Below are positions 35,591 to 47,566 of a DNA stretch of 64,000 nt, in pieces. Every line of letters begins with the position of its first letter. Positions within the stretch are counted from its first letter, which is position 1. Position numbers and translations under genes: made by a program. Origin of the DNA: Hydrogenophaga aromaticivorans (GTDB taxonomy: Bacteria > Pseudomonadota > Gammaproteobacteria > Burkholderiales > Burkholderiaceae_C); contig NZ_VYGV01000015.1 of the NCBI RefSeq assembly GCF_013387465.1, positions 185,938 to 249,937 on the forward strand, in the 5' to 3' direction. The notes under the pieces were generated by a model that was given only the letters and a program-made list of their open reading frames with translations, was not told the origin of the DNA and searched no databases.

Positions 35591-36775
35591 TCACTTCACC
35601 CTTAAGCAGATGGAGTAACTGGTGCCGGCAATCTCTGCAGGGCGCCTCAGATTTGAGAATCGATTCCTTGGTGCGAACTCTGCAGTATCAGTACGCGACA
35701 GGTCTTGATATAGGCTTAGGCGTCCAGTACGGAGCGTCATAAAAGCATTCAAGCGCTTTAGTGCCATAAGCGCCATGGACAGTCCTTGCCCCTTGAATTG
35801 GCTCGCCTTCGAAGTTGCGTGTTTTTGAAAGCACGTCTTCACTGCTTCAAGCTCTTCCTCATGAGGTATCTCCGTGTAACTTCTGCGTCCAATGCTCTTT
35901 GATAGCCAACGCAATGCGAGTCCCGGCCCAGTGTCGAAAACTGAAATTTCCAATAGTTGCATTGGCTCAAAAGGCAAGTGTTCTCCCGCAATTATCTCGC
36001 GCTCTTTTCCTTTGCCGCGGAAGGCCTGCTTCAGGAGGTAGGTCTTAAGGGCGGAGTCGTCCCCAGCTAGTGTGGTCAGAGCCGCGACGTCTGAAACGGA
36101 CAAGAGTCGTACAGCAATTCCTCGAATTCCGAGCTCGTAGCGCTCGCCAGAGATGTCGAATGACCCATGTTCATCCGAGTTTAGGAATAGCTGATAGAGA
36201 AGCCCGCTCAGGTAATCGAGCTGTCCCTCGTTCATTGCATCTTCTCGGACCCCCAATTGAGTCAGAATCCTCGGTAGCAATATCCGAAAATCAGTAACTT
36301 CACGAACTTCTCCAGCGCTGGGGCGGGCATAGAGAGGGGTGAGAAATTCATTTTTGGCACCTATGAAACAGCACAATGCTGCACCTTGACCTCGCAAAGT
36401 GTCACGGTAGGCACCAGATTGCATAGCATCAATTTTTGGCTTGATACCCGCCAACGCCTTGAATCGACTGAACGGCTCGCCGTCACAATGAATGGATTGC
36501 GCGAAGTACAGAGCAGCCATTCCTGGGAGAGTCGTTGCAAATCGTTCGCGAGTGTTTTCCTGAGTTGCAAAAGCGGCCGGGAGTCGGAGGTCTCTGCCAG
36601 CCGCTTCACCGCGAGCCCATGTCGCGATAACTTGCATCGCTTGAACGTTTGCACCGAGTCCTCCCCCCCAGCGGAGTTGGATAGGCATCTTCATTGCTTG
36701 ACCGGGAGATTGCCGTACTTCTTGAAGAAACTCTTCGAGCGGTCTGGGGAATGCGATGGCTGGGAAGGTAAGCAT
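35591..36775 (-). CDS. GHKL-type ATPase of a two-gene system
   Basis: 394 residues. The Bergerat ATP-binding fold lies in the C-terminal half: N-box asparagine N199 in QLFLNSDEHG, G1 box DTGPG at 281-285 and G2 box KGQGLSMAL near 328-336. There is no membrane segment and no histidine-kinase H-box, so it is not a sensor kinase of the usual kind. It more resembles the Hsp90/MORC/GHKL ATPases of defence modules. It is paired with the PRTase-like gene, 1 bp apart. Recombined with the AT-richer composition, this suggests a module of separate origin. Confidence 0.75.
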   Translation of the reverse strand: MLTFPAIAFPRPLEEFLQEVRQSPGQAMKMPIQLRWGGGLGANVQAMQVIATWARGEAAGRDLRLPAAFATQENTRERFATTLPGMAALYFAQSIHCDGEPFSRFKALAGIKPKIDAMQSGAYRDTLRGQGAALCCFIGAKNEFLTPLYARPSAGEVREVTDFRILLPRILTQLGVREDAMNEGQLDYLSGLLYQLFLNSDEHGSFDISGERYELGIRGIAVRLLSVSDVAALTTLAGDDSALKTYLLKQAFRGKGKEREIIAGEHLPFEPMQLLEISVFDTGPGLALRWLSKSIGRRSYTEIPHEEELEAVKTCFQKHATSKASQFKGQGLSMALMALKRLNAFMTLRTGRLSLYQDLSRTDTAEFAPRNRFSNLRRPAEIAGTSYSICLRVK

Positions 36776-36858
36776 TTAATGTTGAGACTCTAATGACCTT
36801 GCAACATGCAACACAGATGCGGGGATTTGCTTTTTGATATTTTTAGAAATGGGATTGG

Positions 36859-39800
36859 TCAAGCCACCGCCCGCCCGCGTATATCCTCAAGCACTTGGAC
36901 CATCGTGGTCACCTTCGCCGGCGGAAAAATCCCCAGCGGGCCCTGCGCGTTCACATCCGTAAAGGGCGACTGAAAGAGCCGCTCTGCATGCATCACGCCG
37001 TTCTGGGTCAGCTCTTGCACGATGAGTTCGATGAACTCAATCTGGGAGGGGGTTGCGGTGCCGCCTTGCAGCAGTTCGCTGAAAGCTTGCATCGCCGCTT
37101 CGCGGTCAAGGCCCACCAGGGAGCGTACGAACAGGCCCAGGCCTTGGCTCTGCACGCATGCCTCATCGATGAGGGCCTTCGAGCCCCCAGCGTCGAGCAG
37201 CATCTTCTCGAACTCGACCAGGTCAGAGGGGGTCAGCGGCTGGTTGCGGCGCAGGCGCTGCAGCGAGAGGTGGGATTCATGGGCTTTGAGGAAATGCCGA
37301 GCCTTTTCCTTGAACCTCGCCATGTTCAGTCCGACGGTCACATGCGGCAGGTCCACTGGCGACAGCTCTCCCAGCTCGTCCTCGAAGTCGGTATAGACCA
37401 CCTTCTTCTGACTTTTAGGCAGCAGCTTCACAAGGGCCCGCAAACGCCTCCGTACGGTCTCGAGCATGGGTACGGTGACGCCTTCCCACCATTCATCACT
37501 CACCACTGACTGGATGAGCACGTACTCGGCTTTGATGGCGGGGATGGCTGTTTGCTCTTCCAACGCGCTGGCGATAGCTTGCAGCTTGCTTTTTAGCCCT
37601 ACGAACTCGGTTTCCGCCTTCAATATTGATAGCTGGGTACGCAGCACAAGCATGTCAAATCGTTTGGCTTCTTCATCATCGTCAACCAGCTCGGAGGGCA
37701 ATAAGGCCACACGGCTACTCAACGCAATGACGTCTTCCGGGGTCAGTGTTGCCCAGGTGCTGTTTTGTGCGAAGCGTTCAACCAGTTGCCGTTCAGGCCT
37801 CACCACGAAGTTGTCCAACCGCATGGCTGCAACGGCCTGATGCAGCAGCGACGCCGTCTCTGACCGCAGCTCTGCCAAGGTCAGGTGTCCTCCATAGGGG
37901 GCAGGCTGCGGTTCTCCGGCGAGGAGTTGCGCGGCCAACTGCCCATCCAGCTCACCAATCAAGGTCAACCGCGCCCTGAACAAGCGCGCGCTCAGCGGGG
38001 GCTGGGCGGCCCCCTCTCGGAGGTCTGGGTTCTGACTGAAGAATTCCAGGTTTTGGCAGAAGTCGAAGATGAAGAAATTTTTCTTGTCCTGGCCCGGGCC
38101 AAACAGGTCCGTGCACAAACGCGTTCCCCGGCCAACCATCTGCCAGAACTTGGTTTTGGAGCGCACGACTTTGAAGAACACGAGATTGACCACCTCTGGC
38201 ACATCAATTCCCGTGTCCAGCATGTCCACCGATATGGCGATGTGCGGCGCCCGCTCCTTTTGGGAGAAATCGTCGATGAGACTTTGCGCGTATTCGGTCT
38301 TGTAGGTCACTACGCGAGCGAAGTGCCCGTTGTGGTGGGGATAGTTGGCATCAAACCGTTTGGCGATGAAGTCAGCGTGGTCATTGTTCTTGGCAAAGAC
38401 GATGGTCTTGCCCAAGCGGTCGCCCCCGGCCACCTTCTGGCCGTGGGTCATAAGCGTGGCCAGCACCTTGTCAACGGTATCTTCGTTGAAGAACCACTTG
38501 TTGACGGCTTCTGCGTTCACTTCGGTGGGGGTGTTGCCTTCCTCATCCCAATCGAGCTCATCCCAGCGCTCTTTCTCCTCTTCACTGAGCTCGTCGTAGC
38601 GGAGTCCGTCTCGCTGAATCTTGAGTGGCACGGAGATGGCCACCGGGGGCACCAGATGCCCGTCGGCCACTGCTTCGTCTAGGCTGTACGCATCCGTGGG
38701 TACCCCATCCTCCAAACCAAATAGACCGTAAGTGTTGTGGTCAATCTCGTCCTTGGGAGTGGCGGTCAGTCCGACCAGCAATGAGTCGAAGTACTGAAAG
38801 ATGGTGCCGTACTTCTGATAGACCGAGCGGTGCGCTTCGTCGATGATGATGAGGTCGAAATGGCCCACGCCAAAGCGTCGCTGGCCATTTCCGACATCGT
38901 CAATCAACCCCATCATGGTCGGGTAGGTGGAGACGAATACCCGGCCCTCGGTGTTTTTGTCGGTGACCAGATTGACGGGTGATGCGTCCGGCAGGTGCTT
39001 CTTGAACGCATTGACCGCCTGGTTGACGAGGGCCACCCGGTCGGCCAGAAACAGCACCCGCTTTGCCCAGTTGCAACGCATCAACACATCCACCAGAGAA
39101 ATCACGGTGCGGGTCTTGCCGGAACCCGTGGCCATGACCAGCAGAGACCGCCGCTGATGGTCCACCTCAAACGTGTGCCCCACCCGTCGGACGGCGCGCG
39201 TCTGGTAGTAGCGCTCAACGATGGTCTGGTCGATGACAGCTTCTGCCAGGGCCTTGCGGCTGCTTCGCCGTTGAATGGCGAGTTCTAGTTCGTCCTTCTT
39301 GTAGAAGCCCTGCACTGACCGGGGCGGGTACGCGTGGTCGTTCCAGAACCAGTGCTCATAGCCGTTGGAGTAGAAGATGAGCGGGCGCTGGCCAAACATG
39401 TTTTCCAGGCAGTCGGCATAGAGCTTGGCCTGCTGTTGGCCCACACTGGGGCTCTTGGTGGTTCGCTTGGCTTCAATCAGGGCTAGGGGCTTACCGTCGT
39501 CGCCCCAGAGTACGTAGTCCACAAAGCCCTTGCCCTCGTTGTTGGGCATGCCGATGACTTCCACCTCGAAGTTCACAGCTGGGTTGAGGTTCCAGCCGGC
39601 CTCCTTGAGCAGTACGTCGATGAATGCCTTGCGCGTGGCCGCTTCGGAGTAGTCGTGTGTGTCGGGTACCGCCGCACTCGCCTTTTTGGCGGCCGCCACC
39701 TCTTCCTGGAGCTTCTTTAGTTCTTCCGACAGGGCCGCCTTGTCTTTTAGGGCAGCGGCCAGTTTGTCGTCGCGCTCCTTCAAGCTACTTTCCAGCTTCT

Positions 39801-40263
39801 GGAGCTGCTCTGCAGATTGGAGGGCGACACCAGTGGCCGCTGGCAGCAACGTGACGGAGAAGCCCAATCCAGGCGCTGGACGCTGGGTGCGACCGTAGGT
39901 GCGAGCGAGCCAGTAGCAGAAATGGAACAGTTCCCGGATGGCGTTGACCGCGTCGGTCGTGGCTACCTTGCGCGTGCTGTGGACCGCCAAGTTGCCCAGG
40001 TCCTTGATGAGTCTGGCCTTGGTGAACAACGCGTCTCCGACCGTGGCCTTGAAGCTCGGTTCGTGGATGAAGGCGCTCAGGTTGTCTTGGTACGGGTGGC
40101 GCAGTGAGGTGTCGTGTGCGTACATCCACGCGACCGTCAACTCAAGGGTTCGGCGGGTGTAGAAGCAGGCAGCGCGGGCATCGGCGTTCGCCAGTCCTTC
40201 AGCCTTGGTGGCGGCTTCAAAAAGCTGGGACCATTCGGACTGAAGGAAGGCAAAGTTGCTCAT
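36859..40263 (-). CDS. hsdR: Type I restriction enzyme R subunit
   Basis: 1134 residues. Domains in order: DUF4145-like N terminus (about 1-130), coiled coil (150-195), the nuclease core with D in GFVDYVLWGDDGKP and LALIEAKRT, then the superfamily-2 translocase with Walker A MATGSGKTRT, DEAH in LIIIDEAHRS, GLTATP and the helicase motif MVGRGTRL. A long C-terminal helical region follows. It cleaves unmodified DNA after translocation. It resembles EcoEI-type HsdR. The start overlaps the DUF262 gene stop (ATGA). Confidence 0.96.
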   Translation of the reverse strand: MSNFAFLQSEWSQLFEAATKAEGLANADARAACFYTRRTLELTVAWMYAHDTSLRHPYQDNLSAFIHEPSFKATVGDALFTKARLIKDLGNLAVHSTRKVATTDAVNAIRELFHFCYWLARTYGRTQRPAPGLGFSVTLLPAATGVALQSAEQLQKLESSLKERDDKLAAALKDKAALSEELKKLQEEVAAAKKASAAVPDTHDYSEAATRKAFIDVLLKEAGWNLNPAVNFEVEVIGMPNNEGKGFVDYVLWGDDGKPLALIEAKRTTKSPSVGQQQAKLYADCLENMFGQRPLIFYSNGYEHWFWNDHAYPPRSVQGFYKKDELELAIQRRSSRKALAEAVIDQTIVERYYQTRAVRRVGHTFEVDHQRRSLLVMATGSGKTRTVISLVDVLMRCNWAKRVLFLADRVALVNQAVNAFKKHLPDASPVNLVTDKNTEGRVFVSTYPTMMGLIDDVGNGQRRFGVGHFDLIIIDEAHRSVYQKYGTIFQYFDSLLVGLTATPKDEIDHNTYGLFGLEDGVPTDAYSLDEAVADGHLVPPVAISVPLKIQRDGLRYDELSEEEKERWDELDWDEEGNTPTEVNAEAVNKWFFNEDTVDKVLATLMTHGQKVAGGDRLGKTIVFAKNNDHADFIAKRFDANYPHHNGHFARVVTYKTEYAQSLIDDFSQKERAPHIAISVDMLDTGIDVPEVVNLVFFKVVRSKTKFWQMVGRGTRLCTDLFGPGQDKKNFFIFDFCQNLEFFSQNPDLREGAAQPPLSARLFRARLTLIGELDGQLAAQLLAGEPQPAPYGGHLTLAELRSETASLLHQAVAAMRLDNFVVRPERQLVERFAQNSTWATLTPEDVIALSSRVALLPSELVDDDEEAKRFDMLVLRTQLSILKAETEFVGLKSKLQAIASALEEQTAIPAIKAEYVLIQSVVSDEWWEGVTVPMLETVRRRLRALVKLLPKSQKKVVYTDFEDELGELSPVDLPHVTVGLNMARFKEKARHFLKAHESHLSLQRLRRNQPLTPSDLVEFEKMLLDAGGSKALIDEACVQSQGLGLFVRSLVGLDREAAMQAFSELLQGGTATPSQIEFIELIVQELTQNGVMHAERLFQSPFTDVNAQGPLGIFPPAKVTTMVQVLEDIRGRAVA

Positions 40264-42011
40264 GTAGCTGATTTCTCCCTGATGAACGCGTTCATTCTTT
40301 GCGCCAGCGCCTCTCGCCGCATTTTGAGGAAGTCACGGTAGGCCTCGGTTGACCACAGCGCCGGGTTGGTCGGTACACACTGGCTTTCCAATGCTTCCAC
40401 CCCCTGCTTGGCAATGACATCCTTTAGATACTGAGAAGCTTCCTTGTTGCTGATGCGCCGGTTGGTCTGGCCTGTGATGAAAGCCATGTTGGCAATTTCA
40501 TTGATTTCGCCAGTCTCATACTTTTCTTTGAGCAGAGACTTTGGAATCACGTGGTGCCACTGAATGAAATGAAGCTTGCCCTGGTGCGTCAGCGACAGGC
40601 CCAGACCGCTATACCAGTCCTTGGCGCCCGCCGCCTTCAGCGCTAGGTAGGCCAGTGAGAACAGCGGGCTGCTCACGCCGCGGCCGGCCAGGTCACCGGC
40701 TTCCACATGCAATCGCCCAAACTGCCGCTTCACTGGCTCCATCAGTGCCGCCACGTTACCGCTGCGGAAGATGATGGCAAGGTCTTCGTTGAGCAGGGTC
40801 TCGGTAGAGCCGCGCGAATAGCGCCCCCTCGCATTGGCCACCAGTAACCAGTGGAGCAGCCGTCGTTGCTCGTCAGCACTGAGCTTGTTGTCCTTTTTGC
40901 GGCTCACGGCCGCAATGGCGTGGAAGAACATCGGGGAGGACAGCAGTGACTCATCCTCTATGCCGGCGTTGCTGCGCAAAAAGTTGATTGCAAAGCGCAG
41001 CCCCTCCTGGGCCTCGACCCAGCCGGCCTTGAGCTTGTTCACCGGCGTGCTGGCCACGCTGCGGAACAGGCACTGCTGGGTGGCGAACACCACGATGGCG
41101 CGCACCAAGTGGCCCAGGTCGATGGTGAAGTAGCTCTTCTCACACTCCTCCTGGAACGCCTCCAGTTCCTTCAGCATGTTGGGCCAACGCGAGGTCATCT
41201 GCGCCAGCGCCAGGTCAGACGACTTCAGCTTCGCGCCCAGTGAGTTCACCCGCACGAAGATTTCGGTCACCTCCTCGTAGCTCATGCTGCGTTCCAGCAC
41301 GTGCACCGCGTAGGGGTAGTCCTTGATGGCTCGCAGCTTCTTCAGCCGGTCGGAGTACTGCTGGAAGCGCGGGTCGTCGAAGGAAGTGATGCCAGCCTTC
41401 TTGAGCATCTGCGCATCGTTTGCGGTGCCGAACACCTCGGTCACGGACACCCAGTTGGGCAAAGCCGCCAGGTTCTTGCTGGCCACCACGAAGGTACGGC
41501 GGTTCAGCTTGGCTTGCAGGGCGTTGTCGCCAACTTCACCGTCTTCGGTTCCAGCGCCCTCGTCACCATCTTCCGCATCGTCGGTCAGCTCGTCATCAGC
41601 GGCGGTTGGCGAGTCCTCGTCGCCAGTCACCTCAGTGTCATAGGTTGGCGGACCCTCAGGGTGGTCCAGGTTGAACAGGATGTCGATGGGACGCTTGCGC
41701 CCGCGCACCTGCACCGGCGTGCCGCTCAGCACCGCCGTCAATGAAGTGAGGCGCTGTTGGCCGTCCAGCAGCAACTTGCGGCCGGCGAAGGCATTGGTGT
41801 CCTGCGCAATGGCGAAGTCGCGCGTGGGCACCGGCTCATCGGTCTCCCACATCAGGATGGAGCCACTGGGGTAGCCGCGGTACAACGAATCCAGCAGGTC
41901 ACGCACCCTGGTGGCTCGCCAGACGTAGTGGCGCTGGATTTCCGGCAAGCGCAGCTCGCCTCGCTTGTACATGTCGACCAGTGTGCCGATGGGGATGTTC
42001 TGTTGCTGCAT
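40260..42011 (-). CDS. DUF262 / GmrSD-like restriction protein inside the type I operon
   Basis: 583 residues. The N-terminal DUF262 (ParB-like) domain has LPEIQRHYVWRATRVRDLLD, YRGYPSGSILMWE and LLDGQQRLTSL. An acidic low-complexity insert (about 125-165) follows. The C terminus has a DUF1524-like HNH region with HHVIPKSLL and NEIANMAFITGQTNRRI. This is the GmrS-GmrD fusion architecture, which degrades DNA carrying modified bases. It is placed between hsdS and hsdR with a 2-bp gap and a 4-bp overlap. It may thus add type IV restriction to the type I system. Confidence 0.88.
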   Translation of the reverse strand: MQQQNIPIGTLVDMYKRGELRLPEIQRHYVWRATRVRDLLDSLYRGYPSGSILMWETDEPVPTRDFAIAQDTNAFAGRKLLLDGQQRLTSLTAVLSGTPVQVRGRKRPIDILFNLDHPEGPPTYDTEVTGDEDSPTAADDELTDDAEDGDEGAGTEDGEVGDNALQAKLNRRTFVVASKNLAALPNWVSVTEVFGTANDAQMLKKAGITSFDDPRFQQYSDRLKKLRAIKDYPYAVHVLERSMSYEEVTEIFVRVNSLGAKLKSSDLALAQMTSRWPNMLKELEAFQEECEKSYFTIDLGHLVRAIVVFATQQCLFRSVASTPVNKLKAGWVEAQEGLRFAINFLRSNAGIEDESLLSSPMFFHAIAAVSRKKDNKLSADEQRRLLHWLLVANARGRYSRGSTETLLNEDLAIIFRSGNVAALMEPVKRQFGRLHVEAGDLAGRGVSSPLFSLAYLALKAAGAKDWYSGLGLSLTHQGKLHFIQWHHVIPKSLLKEKYETGEINEIANMAFITGQTNRRISNKEASQYLKDVIAKQGVEALESQCVPTNPALWSTEAYRDFLKMRREALAQRMNAFIREKSAT

Positions 42012-42013
42012 CG

Positions 42014-43129
42014 TCAGAGCGCTCCCTGAAAGGCTCGGTGTTGGAGTGTGGTCGTCAGTTGGGTCAACTTGGCTATTCCACTTCTGACATCGCGCAAGAG
42101 TCTGGCGACAACAGCAGCGCGGGCTTCAAAAGCTTCTATCTCTTCGGCAGGCGGTTGAACTACACGCAACTGCCGCAAATCCTCTAAATTAATACCACTC
42201 TGTGCTACCCCCTTTACGTCGTCGGCGATTAGTCTTTGGACCGACGTAGAGCGAATTACCTGCTGCACGAAAACTGGAGAGACTCTAGACTGCAGCGGCA
42301 CCAAGGCGATTTCTCGTGAAACGTTGCCCCCCGCAAGTGCACTTGTAACTATGCAACACCGGCCAACGGTGCCACGAATTGAGATGGCAATCTCCCCCCC
42401 TCGAAGAATGGTGCGTCGGTACTGGGCGGACACTTCCGGCGAAGTCCTCTTCAGTTTGGCAATGTCAATCTCTTCGTCGGCTAGGTCCCGGATTCGAAGT
42501 ACGGGGATGCCTTCTTCGCAGTCTTCACCTCGCTGAACAATGCCGTACGTAATCCCGCGTTCAGGTTCGACTAATGCCGACAGCGGAAATGTTGGGTATT
42601 GCTTTGGATTCGCAACTGGGTCTCCAAACATTTCCACAAAAATCGACTGGGTGAGCCGGTCGAGTTGGACTAAGGACTCGCGGCGCTTTGTTCGCAGGGT
42701 GTCGGCTTTGTCAAGGATATCGGCGATACGGCGTTGTTCGTCGAGTGATGGAAGATGGACCAAGTGCCTCTTTACATCACTTGGCTTGATAAATGGTTGA
42801 CCAGTGCCGGACCTTGGCCAGCGCGACTCATCGTTAAGCTGGTGCCAAAGGAACCTGCAATCTGCCTTTTCTGGGTCAGGGCGAATTACCTGCGTGTTGG
42901 CAAGGCTGGACCATTTCCCATCGACATAGAAACACTTGCCGCAGCGAGCGCCAATGGATGAAAGAACAACGGCCGCCTCTTCAAACTCGAACGCCGGTAG
43001 CAGCCCGTTCATGCCGCCCGCACCATATGCGGGAAAGCCGTGCTCGACAAAGTCATTGCCGGAGAGCTTATGACGGCCGCCTTGAACAATCTGGCAGAAG
43101 TCCGCGAGCGCAATTCGAGTAGCTGTCAC
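42014..43129 (-). CDS. hsdS: Type I restriction-modification specificity subunit
   Basis: 371 residues with two target-recognition domains (about 1-125 and 165-320). Each is followed by a helical spacer: LPSLDEQRRIADILDKADTL, and PPAEEIEAFEARAAVVARLL. It sets the DNA sequence recognised by the M and R subunits. Coupled to hsdM by an ATGA overlap. Confidence 0.94.
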   Translation of the reverse strand: MTATRIALADFCQIVQGGRHKLSGNDFVEHGFPAYGAGGMNGLLPAFEFEEAAVVLSSIGARCGKCFYVDGKWSSLANTQVIRPDPEKADCRFLWHQLNDESRWPRSGTGQPFIKPSDVKRHLVHLPSLDEQRRIADILDKADTLRTKRRESLVQLDRLTQSIFVEMFGDPVANPKQYPTFPLSALVEPERGITYGIVQRGEDCEEGIPVLRIRDLADEEIDIAKLKRTSPEVSAQYRRTILRGGEIAISIRGTVGRCCIVTSALAGGNVSREIALVPLQSRVSPVFVQQVIRSTSVQRLIADDVKGVAQSGINLEDLRQLRVVQPPAEEIEAFEARAAVVARLLRDVRSGIAKLTQLTTTLQHRAFQGAL

Positions 43130-44664
43130 TTCAGCATCCCCTCCAACTCCTCCATGCCCGCCTGAATCTCGGCCTCCAAGGTTTTCAGATTGGACAAGAT
43201 GGTTAGCGGTGATTCATGCTCGACCATCCGGTGCACCACTTCCTTGTAGCGGTTGAGGCTCAGGTCATAGTCCTGCGCGGAAATGTCAGCTTTGGGCACG
43301 CAGAAGCTCTGTGCAGTGCGCGGTCGGCTCTTCTCGCTGCCACTACGCTGGACCCAGCGCGACAGCGCATCGGGCAGGTTGTTCTTCGCGTGCTCGGTCT
43401 CGCTGAGTGGTGAGGTCGGTGTCGGACCCAGCTTGGCTTCCCCCAACAGCGGCTGGCGCTTGTCGTCCAGGCTCCAGCCGTCGGCCTGCATGTCGTAGAA
43501 CCACACGTGGTCCGTGCCGCCCGAGTTTGTCTTGGTGAACAGAAGAATGGCGGTGGACACACCCGCGTAGGGCTTGAAGGCACCGGCCGGCAGCGACACG
43601 ATTCCGTCAAGCTTTTGTTCTTCTACCAGCATGCGACGCAGTTCTTTGTGTGCCTTGCTTGAGCCGAAGAGCACGCCGTCTGGCACGATGACTGCTGCCC
43701 GGCCACCTGGCTTCAGCAAGCGCAGGAACAGCGCCAGGAAAAGTAACTCGGTCTTTTTGGTCTTGACAATGCTCTGCAGGTCTTTGGCGGTGTTCTCGTA
43801 GTCCAGGCTGCCCGCAAACGGTGGGTTCGCCAGGATGAGGCTGTACTTTTCTTCGTCGCCGGCGTGGTCTTGGGCGAGGGAGTCCTTGTAGCGAATGTCG
43901 GGGTTCTCGACCCCGTGAAGCGCCATGTTCATGCTGCCGATGCGTAGCATGGTGTTGTCGAAGTCGTAGCCATGGAACATGGCATGGTGAAAGTGCGCCC
44001 TGGCTGATGCGTCGTTGAACAGTTCGGGGTGCATCTCGCGCAGGTACTCACCAGCAGCGACCAGGAAGCCGCAGGTGCCGCTGGCCGGGTCACAAATAAC
44101 GTCCTTGGGCGTCGGCGACGTGAGCGCGACCATCAGCTTGATGATGTGTCTCGGCGTGCGGAACTGGCCGTTCTGTCCGGCCGCGGCAATCTTGCCGAGC
44201 ATGTACTCATAAAGGTCACCCTTGGTGTCCCGGTCCTCCATGGGCAAGTGGTCCAACATGTCCACGACCTTGGCCAGCAAGCCGGGCGTGGGAATGGTGA
44301 ACCGCGCATCTTTCATGTGCTGGCTGTATGTGGAGCCATCACCCCCCATCTCGCGCAGGAATGGGAACACGTGTTCGCCGACCACCGTGTACATCTCGGC
44401 GGGGGCGAAGTTCTTTAACCTCGACCAGCGCAGGTCGTCGTAAGCCCGACCTTTGACGTCCTTACCCACCGGGAATACCCGATGGGTCATCGCAATCTTG
44501 AGCAGTTGAGACTTGCTCTCCTCCAGCGTGTGCGCATCATCCAGGCGGCGGATGAACAGGAGATAGGTGATTTGCTCCAGCACCTCCATGGGATTCGAGA
44601 TGCCGCCAGACCAGAAGGCGTTCCAGATGGCGTCGGTTTGGCTGCGGATTTCACCTGTGAGCAT
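43126..44664 (-). CDS. hsdM: Type I restriction-modification DNA methyltransferase subunit
   Basis: 512 residues. The start MLTGEIRSQTDAIWNAFWSG is preferred to an ATG 39 codons upstream because the family N terminus begins here, and the upstream extension runs through the transposon end. N-terminal helical domain (1-140); SAM-binding motif DPASGTCGF (192-200) and catalytic NPPF (280-283) for adenine-N6 methylation. First gene of hsdM-hsdS-DUF262-hsdR. Its promoter must lie in the 110 bp before the transposon-end repeats or in them. Confidence 0.96.
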   Translation of the reverse strand: MLTGEIRSQTDAIWNAFWSGGISNPMEVLEQITYLLFIRRLDDAHTLEESKSQLLKIAMTHRVFPVGKDVKGRAYDDLRWSRLKNFAPAEMYTVVGEHVFPFLREMGGDGSTYSQHMKDARFTIPTPGLLAKVVDMLDHLPMEDRDTKGDLYEYMLGKIAAAGQNGQFRTPRHIIKLMVALTSPTPKDVICDPASGTCGFLVAAGEYLREMHPELFNDASARAHFHHAMFHGYDFDNTMLRIGSMNMALHGVENPDIRYKDSLAQDHAGDEEKYSLILANPPFAGSLDYENTAKDLQSIVKTKKTELLFLALFLRLLKPGGRAAVIVPDGVLFGSSKAHKELRRMLVEEQKLDGIVSLPAGAFKPYAGVSTAILLFTKTNSGGTDHVWFYDMQADGWSLDDKRQPLLGEAKLGPTPTSPLSETEHAKNNLPDALSRWVQRSGSEKSRPRTAQSFCVPKADISAQDYDLSLNRYKEVVHRMVEHESPLTILSNLKTLEAEIQAGMEELEGMLK

Positions 44665-44771
44665 GCGTTTCCCTGAGAGAGCGTTGACCAGGGACGCGCT
44701 GACGCCGCTGGTGGTTGTCAGCAATGGTAACCAGAGACGCGAGAGCGCTAAGAAAACGACTACCCAAAGAA

Positions 44772-44832
44772 AGAGACCCATAAGTTTCTCAACTTATGGG
44801 TCCTGGTTTCTCAGCTTATGGGTCTCTCTACA
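44772..44832 (-). repeat. Transposon right end with overlapping transposase-binding repeats
   Basis: Reading inwards from gyrB: TGTAGAGAGACCCATAAG (44832-44815), then a direct copy. The 18-bp units at 44785-44802 and 44807-44824 differ at one base and start 22 bp apart. An inverted copy at 44775-44786 forms a perfect 12-bp hairpin with 44791-44802 (loop TCTC) and a 13-bp pair (44772-44784 / 44815-44827). Closely packed sites match the right end of Tn7, in contrast with the spaced left-end sites. Confidence 0.93.
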
Positions 44833-44837
44833 ATGGT
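44833..44837. repeat. Target site duplication, right copy (ATGGT)
   Basis: Exact match to 13765-13769 and directly next to the terminal ACA of the element. Only 2 bp separate it from the gyrB stop codon. Confidence 0.95.
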
Positions 44838-44839
44838 CA

Positions 44840-47566
<2,727 letters not shown>

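Larger units (their letters stand above)
13770..44832. mobile_element. Complete Tn7-like transposon inserted at the 3' end of gyrB
   Basis: 31,063 bp. The terminal 18 bp TGTAGAGAGACCCATAAG at 13770-13787 recurs exactly inverted at 44815-44832. A 5-bp duplication ATGGT flanks both ends. The element encodes the core machinery tnsA-tnsB-tnsC-tniQ (20595-26133). No Cas genes, CRISPR array or TnsE-like gene is seen. It carries about 20 cargo genes, mostly toxin-antitoxin, restriction and ubiquitin-like systems. All core genes look intact and both ends are preserved, so it may still be mobile. The end nearest gyrB corresponds by convention to the right end of Tn7. tnsA is the tns gene nearest to it, as in Tn7, but about 18 kb of cargo lies between. 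Confidence 0.97.

Noticed and set aside
36859-44664. Type I system as a fixed chromosomal neighbour of gyrB
   Set aside because: It lies inside the transposon ends and the 5-bp duplication.
44775-44802. Perfect 12-bp hairpin read as the gyrB terminator
   Set aside because: No T-tract; it is made of the transposon-end repeats, and the other arm recurs at the left end.
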